A stretch of DNA of 64,000 nucleotides from an uncultured Pelagibacteraceae bacterium (GTDB lineage: Bacteria > Pseudomonadota > Alphaproteobacteria > Pelagibacterales > Pelagibacteraceae): NCBI GenBank assembly GCA_902578935.1, contig CACHEU010000002.1, positions 208,253-272,252 of the forward strand, in the 5' to 3' direction. Numbering within the stretch: position 1 is the first letter of the stretch; every line of letters begins with the position of its first letter. The notes below the pieces were generated by a model. That model did not search any database, was not told where the DNA came from, and saw nothing but the letters and a program-made list of their open reading frames with translations. The position numbers were made by a program, and so were the translations under genes. This document shows positions 48,013 to 56,167 of the stretch, piece by piece.

Positions 48013-48542
48013 TGATTTATCTCGGAATTGGATCAAACTTATCATCTAGTTTTGGCGACAGATTCGCTAATATAAATCTAGCTGTTTCATCTTTAAAAGA
48101 AAAAAAAATTAATTTAGTTAAAAAATCTAGTTTTTATGAGACTTTTTCTTATCCAAATAAGGAAAATCCAAAATTTATTAATATTGTAATAGCCGTTAAA
48201 ACATCATTATCCCCCAAGAATTTAATGGAATCTTTGATATTAATTGAAGAAAAACTTGAAAGGAAAAGGTTAAAAAAAAATGATCCGAGAACCTGTGATA
48301 TTGATATTATCGATTACAACAAGGAAATTATTAATTTTAATCTAAATAATTTTGAGCTAAAAATTCCTCATCAATCTATGTCTGTTAGAAATTTTGTATT
48401 ATATCCCTTAAAAGAAATCTGTCCTAATTGGATACACCCCATAAGCAAAACAACTATTGACGTCCTAATTGAAAATTTAAAAAAAACTAATAATGACATT
48501 ACAAAATTATCTCAAAATGATATAAATAGTTATGTTAAATAA
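48012..48542 (+). CDS. folK: 2-amino-4-hydroxy-6-hydroxymethyldihydropteridine pyrophosphokinase
   Basis: HPPK pyrophosphorylates the pterin in folate synthesis. The 176-residue protein has the start IYLGIGSNLSSSFGDR, the ETFSYPNKENPKFINIVIAVKT loop, and the diagnostic KKNDPRTCDIDIIDYN and IPHQSMSVRNFVLYPLKEICPNWIHP. It lies between smpB and the RSH gene, where alphaproteobacteria often have rpoZ. Its end overlaps the RSH start by 11 nt. No folP or folB is adjacent. Confidence 0.93.
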   Translation: MIYLGIGSNLSSSFGDRFANINLAVSSLKEKKINLVKKSSFYETFSYPNKENPKFINIVIAVKTSLSPKNLMESLILIEEKLERKRLKKNDPRTCDIDIIDYNKEIINFNLNNFELKIPHQSMSVRNFVLYPLKEICPNWIHPISKTTIDVLIENLKKTNNDITKLSQNDINSYVK

Positions 48543-50277
48543 TGAAGAATTAATAAAAAAAGTTAGATCTTATAATAGATTTTTTAACCCAGATGCTTTG
48601 ACAAAGGCCTACAATTTTGCTTTAGAAGCACATAAAAATCAAAAAAGAGAAGAGGGCATTCCATACATTAGCCATCCCGTTGCTGTAGCAAGCATACTTA
48701 CTGAGCTTAAATTAGATAGCGCAACTATCACGACCGGTCTTTTACATGATACCGTTGAAGACACTAAAGCCACTTATGAAACTGTAAAAAAAGAATTTGG
48801 GAAAGAGGTTGCAGATTTAGTTGATGGAGTGACTAAAATTTCAGCTTTAGAAGAAAAAGCTGTTGAAAACTCTAGAGCAGAAAATTTTAGGAAATTGATA
48901 CTTGCTACCTCTAAAGACATACGAGTTCTTCTAGTAAAATTAGCAGATAGATTACACAACATGAGAACAATTCATTATGTTAAAGATAAAGACAAAAAGA
49001 TTAGAAAAGCTAAAGAGACAATGGAAATTTATGCTCCTTTGGCTGATAGAATGGGAATGAACAGAATAAGGGACGAATTGGAGGATTTATCTTTTTCTAT
49101 TCTTAATTCTGAAGCTAGAAATTTAATTCTGAATAGATTGTCTTTTATTAAAAACAAAAGAGAAGATGTAATCAAAAGTGTTTCTGATGAACTTAATCAA
49201 TTACTAGAATCTAGTAAAATAGAAGCCGAAATAACTGGTAGAGAAAAAACTCCATTTTCCATATGGCGCAAGATGCAAAATAAAAGAATTTCTTTAGAGC
49301 AACTTACTGACATTGTTGGATTTAGGGTAATAGTAAAGAATATTAATGATTGCTATATAACCTTAGGATTATTTCATAACAAGTATTCTGCAATACCAGG
49401 AAAATTTAAAGACTACATATCGACACCAAAAATTAACCAGTATAAATCTATACATACATCAATAATTGGACCAATGAAAAAAAGAATAGAAATACAAATA
49501 AGAACCAAACCAATGCATGAATTTGCCGAAAGAGGTATAGCGTCACATTGGAAATATAAATCATCAGAAAAATTTTCAGAACTGTCATGGAAGGAATATG
49601 ACTGGTTAAGAGATCTTGTGGAAATAATCGAAACTGGCGGAAGTCCAGAACATTATTTTGAATTTACAAAACTTCAAATGTTTCAAGATAACGTTTTTTG
49701 TTTTACACCAAAGGGAGCCGTTATAAAGTTGCCTAAGGATGCTACTCCAATTGATTTTGCTTACGCTGTGCATACAAAAGTAGGTGATACAGCAATCGGT
49801 TGTGAAATTAATGGAAGATCCTCCCCTCTTCAGTCGAAACTTAAAAATGGAGACATGATAAGAATTACAACCTCTAAAAAAGTTTCTCCTTCTTTACACT
49901 GGCTATCATCAAGCAAAACAGGTAAGGCTAGAGCATCAATTAGAAAACATTGGCAAGGCAAATTACTAGAAAACGAATCTCAATTAAAAGAGTATACCTC
50001 AACACTATCCATTGACCTTCCACATAAACCAGGAATTTTGGGCAAGGTAAGTACATTGATTGGGCTTAACGACGCTAATATAATCAACATAGAATTGACC
50101 AAGAGAAGCAAAGATTACTTACAATTTTTGTTTGATTTACAAATTAAAGATTTAAAAAACTTCACAAACTTGATAAGTCAACTTAAACAAGAAGATTTAA
50201 AATTTAAAGTAATTCGTCACAAAAAGAAAAAGTATGCTTTCATACAAAGAGTCCTTAAAAATTTTAAAAGAAACTGA
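48532..50277 (+). CDS. spoT: bifunctional (p)ppGpp synthetase/hydrolase (RSH family), shortened
   Basis: This protein makes and degrades (p)ppGpp, the stringent-response alarmone. Domains in order: HD hydrolase (about 25-190, catalytic HD at residues 72-73 in LLHDTVED), synthetase (about 220-360, DIVGFRVIV and YKSIHTSIIGP), TGS (about 385-450, VFCFTPKGAVIKLPKDATPIDFAYAVHT) and C-terminal ACT (about 490-575, IDLPHKPGILGKVSTLI). At 581 residues it lacks roughly 120-130 residues between TGS and ACT, where other RSH proteins carry the helical and zinc-finger/RIS domains. It therefore keeps both activities, with less ribosome-contact surface (inference). Confidence 0.95.
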   Translation: MLNNEELIKKVRSYNRFFNPDALTKAYNFALEAHKNQKREEGIPYISHPVAVASILTELKLDSATITTGLLHDTVEDTKATYETVKKEFGKEVADLVDGVTKISALEEKAVENSRAENFRKLILATSKDIRVLLVKLADRLHNMRTIHYVKDKDKKIRKAKETMEIYAPLADRMGMNRIRDELEDLSFSILNSEARNLILNRLSFIKNKREDVIKSVSDELNQLLESSKIEAEITGREKTPFSIWRKMQNKRISLEQLTDIVGFRVIVKNINDCYITLGLFHNKYSAIPGKFKDYISTPKINQYKSIHTSIIGPMKKRIEIQIRTKPMHEFAERGIASHWKYKSSEKFSELSWKEYDWLRDLVEIIETGGSPEHYFEFTKLQMFQDNVFCFTPKGAVIKLPKDATPIDFAYAVHTKVGDTAIGCEINGRSSPLQSKLKNGDMIRITTSKKVSPSLHWLSSSKTGKARASIRKHWQGKLLENESQLKEYTSTLSIDLPHKPGILGKVSTLIGLNDANIINIELTKRSKDYLQFLFDLQIKDLKNFTNLISQLKQEDLKFKVIRHKKKKYAFIQRVLKNFKRN

Positions 50278-50815
50278 TGCTCTATTAGAGGGGCATTTTA
50301 TTTTATCCTCAGGACTTCATAGTGATAAATATGTTCAGTGCGCAAAACTTTTAAGTAAACCTAAAAAAGCAAAAGAGCTATGCTTGTCACTCGCTGAAAA
50401 AATCAAGGAAAAATATAAAAATATAGACTTAATATTGTCACCGGCTATTGGCGGAATTGTAATTGGTTATGAAATTGGAAGAATTTTAAATATAGAAACT
50501 ATCTTTGCAGAAAGAGTTAATGGAAATTTTAACTTAAGAAGGGGTTTTGAAATAAACAAAGGAAAAAAAATTCTAGTAGTTGAGGATGTAATAACCACAG
50601 GAAAATCTAGTTTAGAATGTTCAGCTTTAGCAAAAAAAGCAAATGCAGAGATCGTTGGTTATGCCTGTATAATAGATAGATCTAACGGGAAAAGTAAAAT
50701 TGACAAAACAATTGTATCTCAAATTCAAATACAAATTCCAACCTATAAGAAAGAAGATTTACCAAAACATCTTGAAAGTATAAAAGCCATTAAACCAGGA
50801 AGTAGAAATTTATAA
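50234..50815 (+). CDS. pyrE: orotate phosphoribosyltransferase
   Basis: PyrE adds ribose-5-phosphate from PRPP to orotate. The 193-residue protein has FILSSGLHSDKYVQCAKLL, AIGGIVIGYEIGR and the PRPP loop VVEDVITTGKSSLE. It starts 44 nt inside the RSH gene in another frame; MLSYKESLKILKE fits the family start, so the overlap seems real. pdxJ follows with a 1-nt overlap. Together with pyrB, pyrC' and pyrG it covers parts of UMP and CTP synthesis. Confidence 0.95.
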   Translation: MLSYKESLKILKETDALLEGHFILSSGLHSDKYVQCAKLLSKPKKAKELCLSLAEKIKEKYKNIDLILSPAIGGIVIGYEIGRILNIETIFAERVNGNFNLRRGFEINKGKKILVVEDVITTGKSSLECSALAKKANAEIVGYACIIDRSNGKSKIDKTIVSQIQIQIPTYKKEDLPKHLESIKAIKPGSRNL

Positions 50816-51540
50816 TGAGCTTACCCAGATTAGGTGTAAACATAGATCATGTAGCCACCATTAGGAATGCTAGAGGAGAAAATTATCCAAGCCCTTTAAA
50901 AGCTGCATTGCTAGCCCAGAAATTTGGAGCTGATTCAATTACAATTCATTTAAGAGAAGATAGGAGACACATTAGAGACAAAGATTTAATAGAAATAAAA
51001 AAAAAATTAAAAATTCCTTTAAATTTAGAAATGGCCCCAACAAAGGCAATGCTTAAAATTTCTTTAAAATATAAACCAAAGTATGTTTGTATTGTTCCGG
51101 AAAAAAGAAAAGAAATAACAACAGAAGGAGGCTTGAATTTAAGAAAAAATTCTTCTTTAATTAGAAAAATTATAAGAGAATTAAAAAAAAAAAATATAAG
51201 AACAAGTTTATTTATTGAGCCAGATATTGAAGATATTAAAATTGCCAAAAAGATCCAAGCCGATTGTATAGAAATTCATACTGGAAAAATTTGCAATTTA
51301 TATAATAAAAAACAAAAGACAAAAGATGAATTTAAAAAAATTCAGAAATCAGTTAATTTTGCGAACAATATTGGTTTAGAAGTCCATGCTGGACACGGAA
51401 TCACTTTTTCCTCTGCCGCGCTACTCTCAAAAATTAAAGGAATAAAAGAATTTAATATAGGACATTTTTTAATTGGAGAATCAATTTTTATAGGTATAAG
51501 AAATTGTATTAAAAAATTTAAAAAAATATTAAAAAAATGA
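50815..51540 (+). CDS. pdxJ: pyridoxine 5'-phosphate synthase
   Basis: PdxJ closes the pyridine ring of vitamin B6 from 1-deoxyxylulose-5-phosphate and aminoacetone phosphate. The 241-residue TIM-barrel protein has LGVNIDHVATIRNARGENYPSP, IHLREDRRHIRDKD, LNLEMAP, and GLEVHAGHGITF with FNIGHFLIGESIF near the end. The position before acpS is the common proteobacterial order. Overlaps are 1 nt with pyrE and 4 nt with acpS. Confidence 0.97.
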   Translation: MSLPRLGVNIDHVATIRNARGENYPSPLKAALLAQKFGADSITIHLREDRRHIRDKDLIEIKKKLKIPLNLEMAPTKAMLKISLKYKPKYVCIVPEKRKEITTEGGLNLRKNSSLIRKIIRELKKKNIRTSLFIEPDIEDIKIAKKIQADCIEIHTGKICNLYNKKQKTKDEFKKIQKSVNFANNIGLEVHAGHGITFSSAALLSKIKGIKEFNIGHFLIGESIFIGIRNCIKKFKKILKK

Positions 51541-51926
51541 ATATCTATGGAATAGGAACAGATATAGTTAATGTTAACAGAATTAAAAGCGCAATAAAAA
51601 AAAATAATCAAGCATTTAAAAAAAGAGTTTATACAAATTTTGAAATCAGAACATGTGAAAGAAGAAAAAATGAAGCAGAATGTTTTGCAAAGAGATTTGC
51701 TGCTAAAGAAGCATTTTTCAAAGCAGTTTCTGCTGGCAATAAACTCAAATTCAATGAGATTGAAGTTAAAAATAATTCGTTAGGTGCTCCGAAACTTGTG
51801 ATTAAAGGACTTTCTCTAAAAAATTTAAAAAAAATTTTCAAAAATAAAAAATTTAAAATACATTTATCATTATCTGATGATAAGCCCTGGGCAGTAGCAT
51901 CAGTAATTATATTTACACACAAATAA
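51537..51926 (+). CDS. acpS: holo-[acyl-carrier-protein] synthase
   Basis: AcpS attaches 4'-phosphopantetheine from CoA to ACP. The 129-residue protein has the metal-binding GIGTDIVNVNRIKSA and the catalytic ECFAKRFAAKEAFFKAVSAG motif. Length and context (pdxJ-acpS-lepB-rnc) are typical. It overlaps pdxJ by 4 nt and precedes lepB by 3 nt. PanC elsewhere in the window feeds the CoA supply. Confidence 0.96.
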   Translation: MNIYGIGTDIVNVNRIKSAIKKNNQAFKKRVYTNFEIRTCERRKNEAECFAKRFAAKEAFFKAVSAGNKLKFNEIEVKNNSLGAPKLVIKGLSLKNLKKIFKNKKFKIHLSLSDDKPWAVASVIIFTHK

Positions 51927-51929
51927 ACA

Positions 51930-52658
51930 ATGATGTCTAAAATTCTTGATAATATTAAAACATTAATAATTGCTTTAATTATTGCGATTTTAATTAGATC
52001 TTTATTGTTTCAACCTTTTTATATTCCATCTTCCTCTATGGAACCTACATTGCTTGTCGGTGATAGGATTTTTGTTTCTAAATACACATATGGATACAGC
52101 AAACATTCCTTTCCTTTCAGTCCACCAATTTTGAATAAAAGAATATTTGATTCAAAACCAGAATACGGAGATCTTGTGGTGTTTAAAACACCATCTGATA
52201 ATAGAACGGATTATATAAAGAGACTAATAGGTTTCCCTGGAGATGAGATACGTATCATAGAAGGTGACTTATTCATTAATAAGGCAAAAATATCTAAAGA
52301 AAATGCAGTTAATAAATTTAATATTAGATGTGGAGATAGCGTTAGTGAAGTTGTTGCTTATAAAGAAAAATTGCCGAACAACAAAACCCATATAACAGTG
52401 TATAATAAAAATGGAACTATGATTAATTCTGATTCCTATATTGTTCCTGAAAAACATTATTTTTTCCTAGGAGACAATAGAGATTGTTCAAGAGACAGCA
52501 GATTTTTATCCAGCGTAGGCTATGTTCATGAAAATAATTTAGTAGGAAAAGCTCAAATGATATTTTTTTCCAATGACACAAAAAAAGGAAGTGTTTTAAA
52601 GTTTTGGAATTGGAGGGAATCTTTTAGATTTGATAGATTTTTTAAAAAACTGAAATGA
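51930..52658 (+). CDS. lepB: signal peptidase I
   Basis: LepB removes signal peptides from Sec/Tat-exported proteins at the outer face of the inner membrane. The 242-residue protein has one N-terminal membrane helix (residues about 9-27). The nucleophilic serine (about residue 36) lies in IPSSSMEPTLLVGDRIFVSK, and the general-base lysine is in DYIKRLIGFPGDEI; GDNRDCSRDSRF is the third signature. Two ATG codons precede SKILD. The end overlaps rnc by 4 nt. Confidence 0.97.
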   Translation: MMSKILDNIKTLIIALIIAILIRSLLFQPFYIPSSSMEPTLLVGDRIFVSKYTYGYSKHSFPFSPPILNKRIFDSKPEYGDLVVFKTPSDNRTDYIKRLIGFPGDEIRIIEGDLFINKAKISKENAVNKFNIRCGDSVSEVVAYKEKLPNNKTHITVYNKNGTMINSDSYIVPEKHYFFLGDNRDCSRDSRFLSSVGYVHENNLVGKAQMIFFSNDTKKGSVLKFWNWRESFRFDRFFKKLK

Positions 52659-53323
52659 AAAGTAATATAAAAAAATTAGAAAATATTATAAAAGTTGATT
52701 TTCAAAACAAGGAACTTTTAAAGCAGAGCTTGATACATAAAAGCTTTGATAAAAACTATAATAATGAAAAGTTGGAATTTTTAGGTGATAGAGTTATAGG
52801 CCTAGTAATTTCCCAAAAATTACTCCTCTTATACCCTCAAGAAAGTGAGGGGATTATAGATAAAAAATTTGCAAATCTTGTAAATAAAAAAACTTGTAAG
52901 GAAATTGCAAATCAAATTAATTTAAAAAAATTTATTAAAACCGGGAATTCCTTCAAAAACATTAAATCTTCAGATGAAAAAATTTTAAGTGATTGCTGCG
53001 AAGCTTTAATTGGGGCAATATATCTAGATCAAGGACTTGCTGTATCAGAAAAATTTATTCTTAAAAATTGGAAAAATTTTATTAAAAAGTCAAATATAAC
53101 TGAAATTGATCCTAAGACTAAACTTCAAGAGCATTCTTTAAAAAAATACAAAAAATTACCTATTTACAAAATGTTTAAACAAACCGGACCAAATCATAAC
53201 CCGTTTTTTAAAGTTCAGGTTCAAATATCTAATTCAAAAAAATATTTTGGTTATGGAAAATCTAAAAAATTAGCTCAAAAACATGCTGCATCAAAATTAA
53301 TAAAAAGTTTGAATCTTAATTAA
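52655..53323 (+). CDS. rnc: ribonuclease III
   Basis: RNase III cuts double-stranded RNA, including rRNA precursors. The 222-residue protein has the catalytic signature NEKLEFLGDRVIGLVIS, the second acidic cluster SDCCEALIGAIYLD, and a C-terminal dsRNA-binding domain (about residues 150-220) ending KLAQKHAASKLIKSL. In many proteobacteria era follows; here recO starts 2 nt after the stop. Confidence 0.97.
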   Translation: MKSNIKKLENIIKVDFQNKELLKQSLIHKSFDKNYNNEKLEFLGDRVIGLVISQKLLLLYPQESEGIIDKKFANLVNKKTCKEIANQINLKKFIKTGNSFKNIKSSDEKILSDCCEALIGAIYLDQGLAVSEKFILKNWKNFIKKSNITEIDPKTKLQEHSLKKYKKLPIYKMFKQTGPNHNPFFKVQVQISNSKKYFGYGKSKKLAQKHAASKLIKSLNLN

Positions 53324-53325
53324 AT

Positions 53326-54006
53326 ATGAACTGGGAAGACGAAGGATTTATAATTTCTAAAAGAAAATTTAGAGAAAATGCAATTATTTTAGAAGTTTTT
53401 ACAAGTAAATTTGGCAGAGTAAACGGTATTGTTTATGGAGGAAACTCCAGAAAAATAAAAAATTATCTCCAATTAGTTAATAAGATATTTGTTGTTTATA
53501 ACTCTAAAGGAGATAATAAAATAGGTTATTTTAAAACTGAACTAATAGATGCTATCTCCCCAGAATATTTTGATAATAGAGTTAAGATTCTTTGTTTAAA
53601 CTCCTTATCATCAATATTAAAAGTGCTTTTACCTGAAAATCAAGCATACAAAAAAATTTACCAATCTTTGTGTGAACTTTTAAAAAATTTTAATGATAAA
53701 AATTGGCTTACCCTATATCTTGATTGGGAGATCGATTTGATTAACAATTTAGGATTTGGTTTTACTATTGATTCTAAAAATTTTTCAAATATGAAGAACA
53801 GCAAAATAGTTAATATTAAAGTAGATAATGTGAATTATAAAATACCAAGCTTTTTGATTTTTAAAAATTTTAATAACCCTGATATTCAAGATCTATGTAA
53901 TGGATTAAATTTTTCAAGAACTTTAATGGAAAATAAATTTTTTATTCCTAACAACATACCATTTCCTTATTCCAGAAAGTTATTGGAAAAAAATTTTTAT
54001 AATTGA
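53326..54006 (+). CDS. recO: DNA repair protein RecO
   Basis: RecO helps load RecA on SSB-coated single-stranded DNA in the RecFOR pathway. The 226-residue protein has the N-terminal OB domain MNWEDEGFIISKRKFRENAIILEVFTSKFGRVNGIVYGG and a helical domain (WLTLYLDWEIDLINNLGFGF). No zinc-finger cysteines are visible in the C-terminal part. It is the last gene of the dapA run; the convergent gltX ends 5 bp later. Confidence 0.9.
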   Translation: MNWEDEGFIISKRKFRENAIILEVFTSKFGRVNGIVYGGNSRKIKNYLQLVNKIFVVYNSKGDNKIGYFKTELIDAISPEYFDNRVKILCLNSLSSILKVLLPENQAYKKIYQSLCELLKNFNDKNWLTLYLDWEIDLINNLGFGFTIDSKNFSNMKNSKIVNIKVDNVNYKIPSFLIFKNFNNPDIQDLCNGLNFSRTLMENKFFIPNNIPFPYSRKLLEKNFYN

Positions 54007-54011
54007 AATTA

Positions 54012-55403
54012 TTAGTTTATTTTAGATAGTCTTTTGATAACCACATCTTTATCAAGAGAAAGAATAATATCGTAGATACCCGGACCAAATCTGGATCCAA
54101 CTAAAGCAATTCTCAATGGTTGACCGACGCCTTTAAAATTTGTTTTGTGTTTTTTAATCAATTCGTTCAATGTTTTTTCAAGATTTTCTTTAGTTATTTT
54201 TGACATTTTTTCAAAAACACCAAGAAAATCTTTTACAATGTTTTTAGAAGAAGGATTTAGCAGCTTAGAATCCTCAACAGAAATTTGTATGTTATCCTTC
54301 AGAATATACTGGGAATTTATATAAATATCTTCAAGTGTTTTTGCTTTATTTTTTAAAAAACTCATAGATTTTATAAGAGAATTTTCTTTAGAAGAATCAA
54401 TGTTTTTCTTAAATTTTCCAGAGTAAATTTTTAAAAATTTAAACAATTCTTTCTCATCTATATGTTTTATATAGTGTTCATTCAAAGAAAGTATTCTAGA
54501 CATATCTAATTTTGATGGAGATTTCCCAACTCCTTTTAAATCAAAAAGACTGATACTTTCATCCAAGGTAAAAATTTCCTTATCTTTGTGTGCCCATCCT
54601 AAGCGCAAAAGATAATTTCTTAATGCATCCGATAAAATTCCAATTTTTATATAATCATCTACAGTTGAAGCATTATCTCTTTTAGAAAGCTTAGATCCTT
54701 TTTCACTATGAATAAGGGGTATGTGAGCAAATGCAGGCACTTTCCATTTCATTGCTTCGTAGATTTGTTTTTGTTTAAAAGTATTTATTTTATGGTCATC
54801 ACCTCTTATGACATGGGTGATTTTCATTAGATGGTCATCAGCTACAGCAGACAATTGATAAGTTGGTGAGCCATCTTGTCTTAAAATGATAAAGTCTTCG
54901 ATAATTGAGTTTGCAATATTAACTTCACCTTGAACGAGATCATTGATAAGCGAGTTTCCAGAAATTTTGCTTTTAAATCTAATTACTGGCTTAACATTAT
55001 TTGGAACCTTTAAATTTTTAGGATCTCTCCATTTTCTATTATAAACGTAAGGTATCCCTTGTTTTTTACATTTTTCTTTTTGCTCTTTGATTTCTTCTTC
55101 CGAACAATAACACTTGTAGGCAAAACCTTTTTTAAAAAGTTCTTCAGCAATTTCTTTATGTTTATTGATATTTTTAGATTGAATATATTCTTTATCATCA
55201 TGTTTAATTCCAATCCAAGCAAGAGAGTCTACAATTTGTTTTTTAAACTCTTCTTTTGATCTTTCTTTGTCAGTATCTTCAATTCTCAGATAAAATTTAC
55301 CTTTATTTTTTTTAGCCAACAACCAATTAAATAGCGCCGTTCTAACACCACCAATATGCAAAGGTCCTGTAGGTGAGGGCGCAAACCTGCAAATAAAAGC
55401 CAT
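54012..55403 (-). CDS. gltX: glutamate-tRNA ligase
   Basis: GltX charges tRNA-Glu with glutamate, and, given gatCAB here, probably also mischarges tRNA-Gln. The 463-residue class I synthetase has the HIGH-type motif FAPSPTGPLHIGGVRTALFNW near the start and KLSKRD (about residue 240), plus FYLRIEDTDKERS. The C-terminal helical anticodon domain is present. It lies 20 nt after lexA on the same strand, at the end of the ppiD-trp-lexA run. Confidence 0.97.
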   Translation of the reverse strand: MAFICRFAPSPTGPLHIGGVRTALFNWLLAKKNKGKFYLRIEDTDKERSKEEFKKQIVDSLAWIGIKHDDKEYIQSKNINKHKEIAEELFKKGFAYKCYCSEEEIKEQKEKCKKQGIPYVYNRKWRDPKNLKVPNNVKPVIRFKSKISGNSLINDLVQGEVNIANSIIEDFIILRQDGSPTYQLSAVADDHLMKITHVIRGDDHKINTFKQKQIYEAMKWKVPAFAHIPLIHSEKGSKLSKRDNASTVDDYIKIGILSDALRNYLLRLGWAHKDKEIFTLDESISLFDLKGVGKSPSKLDMSRILSLNEHYIKHIDEKELFKFLKIYSGKFKKNIDSSKENSLIKSMSFLKNKAKTLEDIYINSQYILKDNIQISVEDSKLLNPSSKNIVKDFLGVFEKMSKITKENLEKTLNELIKKHKTNFKGVGQPLRIALVGSRFGPGIYDIILSLDKDVVIKRLSKIN

Positions 55404-55423
55404 GAATTGAAATTTAAACTATT

Positions 55424-56098
55424 TTAATTGAAGTTTCTATATAAAGAAACTAATTTTCCTTGAATCTTAATTCTTTTTGCTGCGTATATTTTAGTACCGT
55501 ATTTCTTGTTGGCACTCTCTAAAGCAATGGTATTTCCTTTTTTTCTAATTTTTTTTAAAGTTGCCTCTTCGTTGTCAATCAGAACTACTGCTATTTGACC
55601 ATTGTCTGCGTTGGAACTTTTTTTAATGATAACTGTATCACCGTCATTAATGCCCGCTTCAATCATAGAGTCGCCTTTGACTTTTAATCCAAAATGGTCA
55701 CCATTTTTGTTAAAGTCTGCAGGCAAATTAACTTTATCAACTTCTTGTTGTATTGCTTCTATAGGTGTACCTGCAGCTATTGATCCAAGAACAGAAACTT
55801 TGCTAGACTTACCAGTATTTTTATCCAATCCACCCTTAATTACACTTGGAGTGAAACTATTAAACAAATCGTGCGCGCTTGCATTTTCAGGAAGTTTAAT
55901 TACTTCAAGAGCTCTTGCTTTGTGAGCTAATCTTTTTATAAAACCTCTTTCCTCTAAGGCTGATATTAATCGGTGAATTCCGGATTTCGACTTAAGGTTG
56001 AGTGAGTTTTTCATTTCTTCGTAAGAAGGAGATACACCGGTCGATCTAATTTTTTTATTAATAAAAATTAGTAAATTTTTTTGTTTTTTTGTAAGCAT
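55424..56098 (-). CDS. lexA: LexA repressor
   Basis: LexA represses SOS genes and cleaves itself when RecA is activated. I use the start [21 protein letters not shown] (56098), six residues after the track start, giving 224 residues. The N-terminal winged-helix domain (about 1-65) includes [18 protein letters not shown]. The cleavage site is Ala109-Gly110 (GSIAAGTP), the catalytic dyad Ser144 (KGDSMIEAG) and Lys182. Two LexA boxes sit just upstream, indicating autoregulation. It is placed between trpC and gltX. Confidence 0.97.
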   Translation of the reverse strand: MLTKKQKNLLIFINKKIRSTGVSPSYEEMKNSLNLKSKSGIHRLISALEERGFIKRLAHKARALEVIKLPENASAHDLFNSFTPSVIKGGLDKNTGKSSKVSVLGSIAAGTPIEAIQQEVDKVNLPADFNKNGDHFGLKVKGDSMIEAGINDGDTVIIKKSSNADNGQIAVVLIDNEEATLKKIRKKGNTIALESANKKYGTKIYAAKRIKIQGKLVSLYRNFN

Positions 56099-56099
56099 A

Positions 56100-56114
56100 G
56101 AACAAATCCTGTAC
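56100..56114 (-). promoter_or_regulatory. degenerate second LexA box next to the lexA start codon
   Basis: On the plus strand GAAC-N7-GTAC (on the minus strand GTAC-N7-GTTC) lies 1 nt upstream of the lexA ATG. It differs by one base from the alphaproteobacterial GAAC-N7-GAAC / GTTC-N7-GTTC consensus. It is spaced 21 nt, two helical turns, from the perfect box at 56121. This suggests cooperative binding, but one short imperfect match could be chance. Confidence 0.4.
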
Positions 56115-56120
56115 ATCTAT

Positions 56121-56135
56121 GTTCTATAAAAGTTC
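56121..56135 (-). promoter_or_regulatory. lexA: LexA operator (SOS box) for lexA
   Basis: GTTC-TATAAAA-GTTC is a perfect direct repeat with a 7-nt spacer, the known alphaproteobacterial LexA box (unlike the CTG-N10-CAG of E. coli). It lies 22 nt upstream of the lexA ATG and covers the predicted -10 element, so LexA binding would block its own transcription. Confidence 0.8.
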
Positions 56136-56149
56136 TACTTCAATATCAA
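56121..56149 (-). promoter_or_regulatory. candidate lexA promoter
   Basis: On the minus strand, TTGATA (RC of 56144-56149) and TAGAAC (RC of 56121-56126) are separated by 17 nt. The -10 overlaps the LexA box. The 69-nt space between trpC and lexA is the only sizeable gap in this minus-strand run, supporting an internal promoter that lets lexA and gltX be expressed apart from the trp genes. Confidence 0.4.
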
Positions 56150-56167
56150 CGCCAAATTAGCCTTAAA

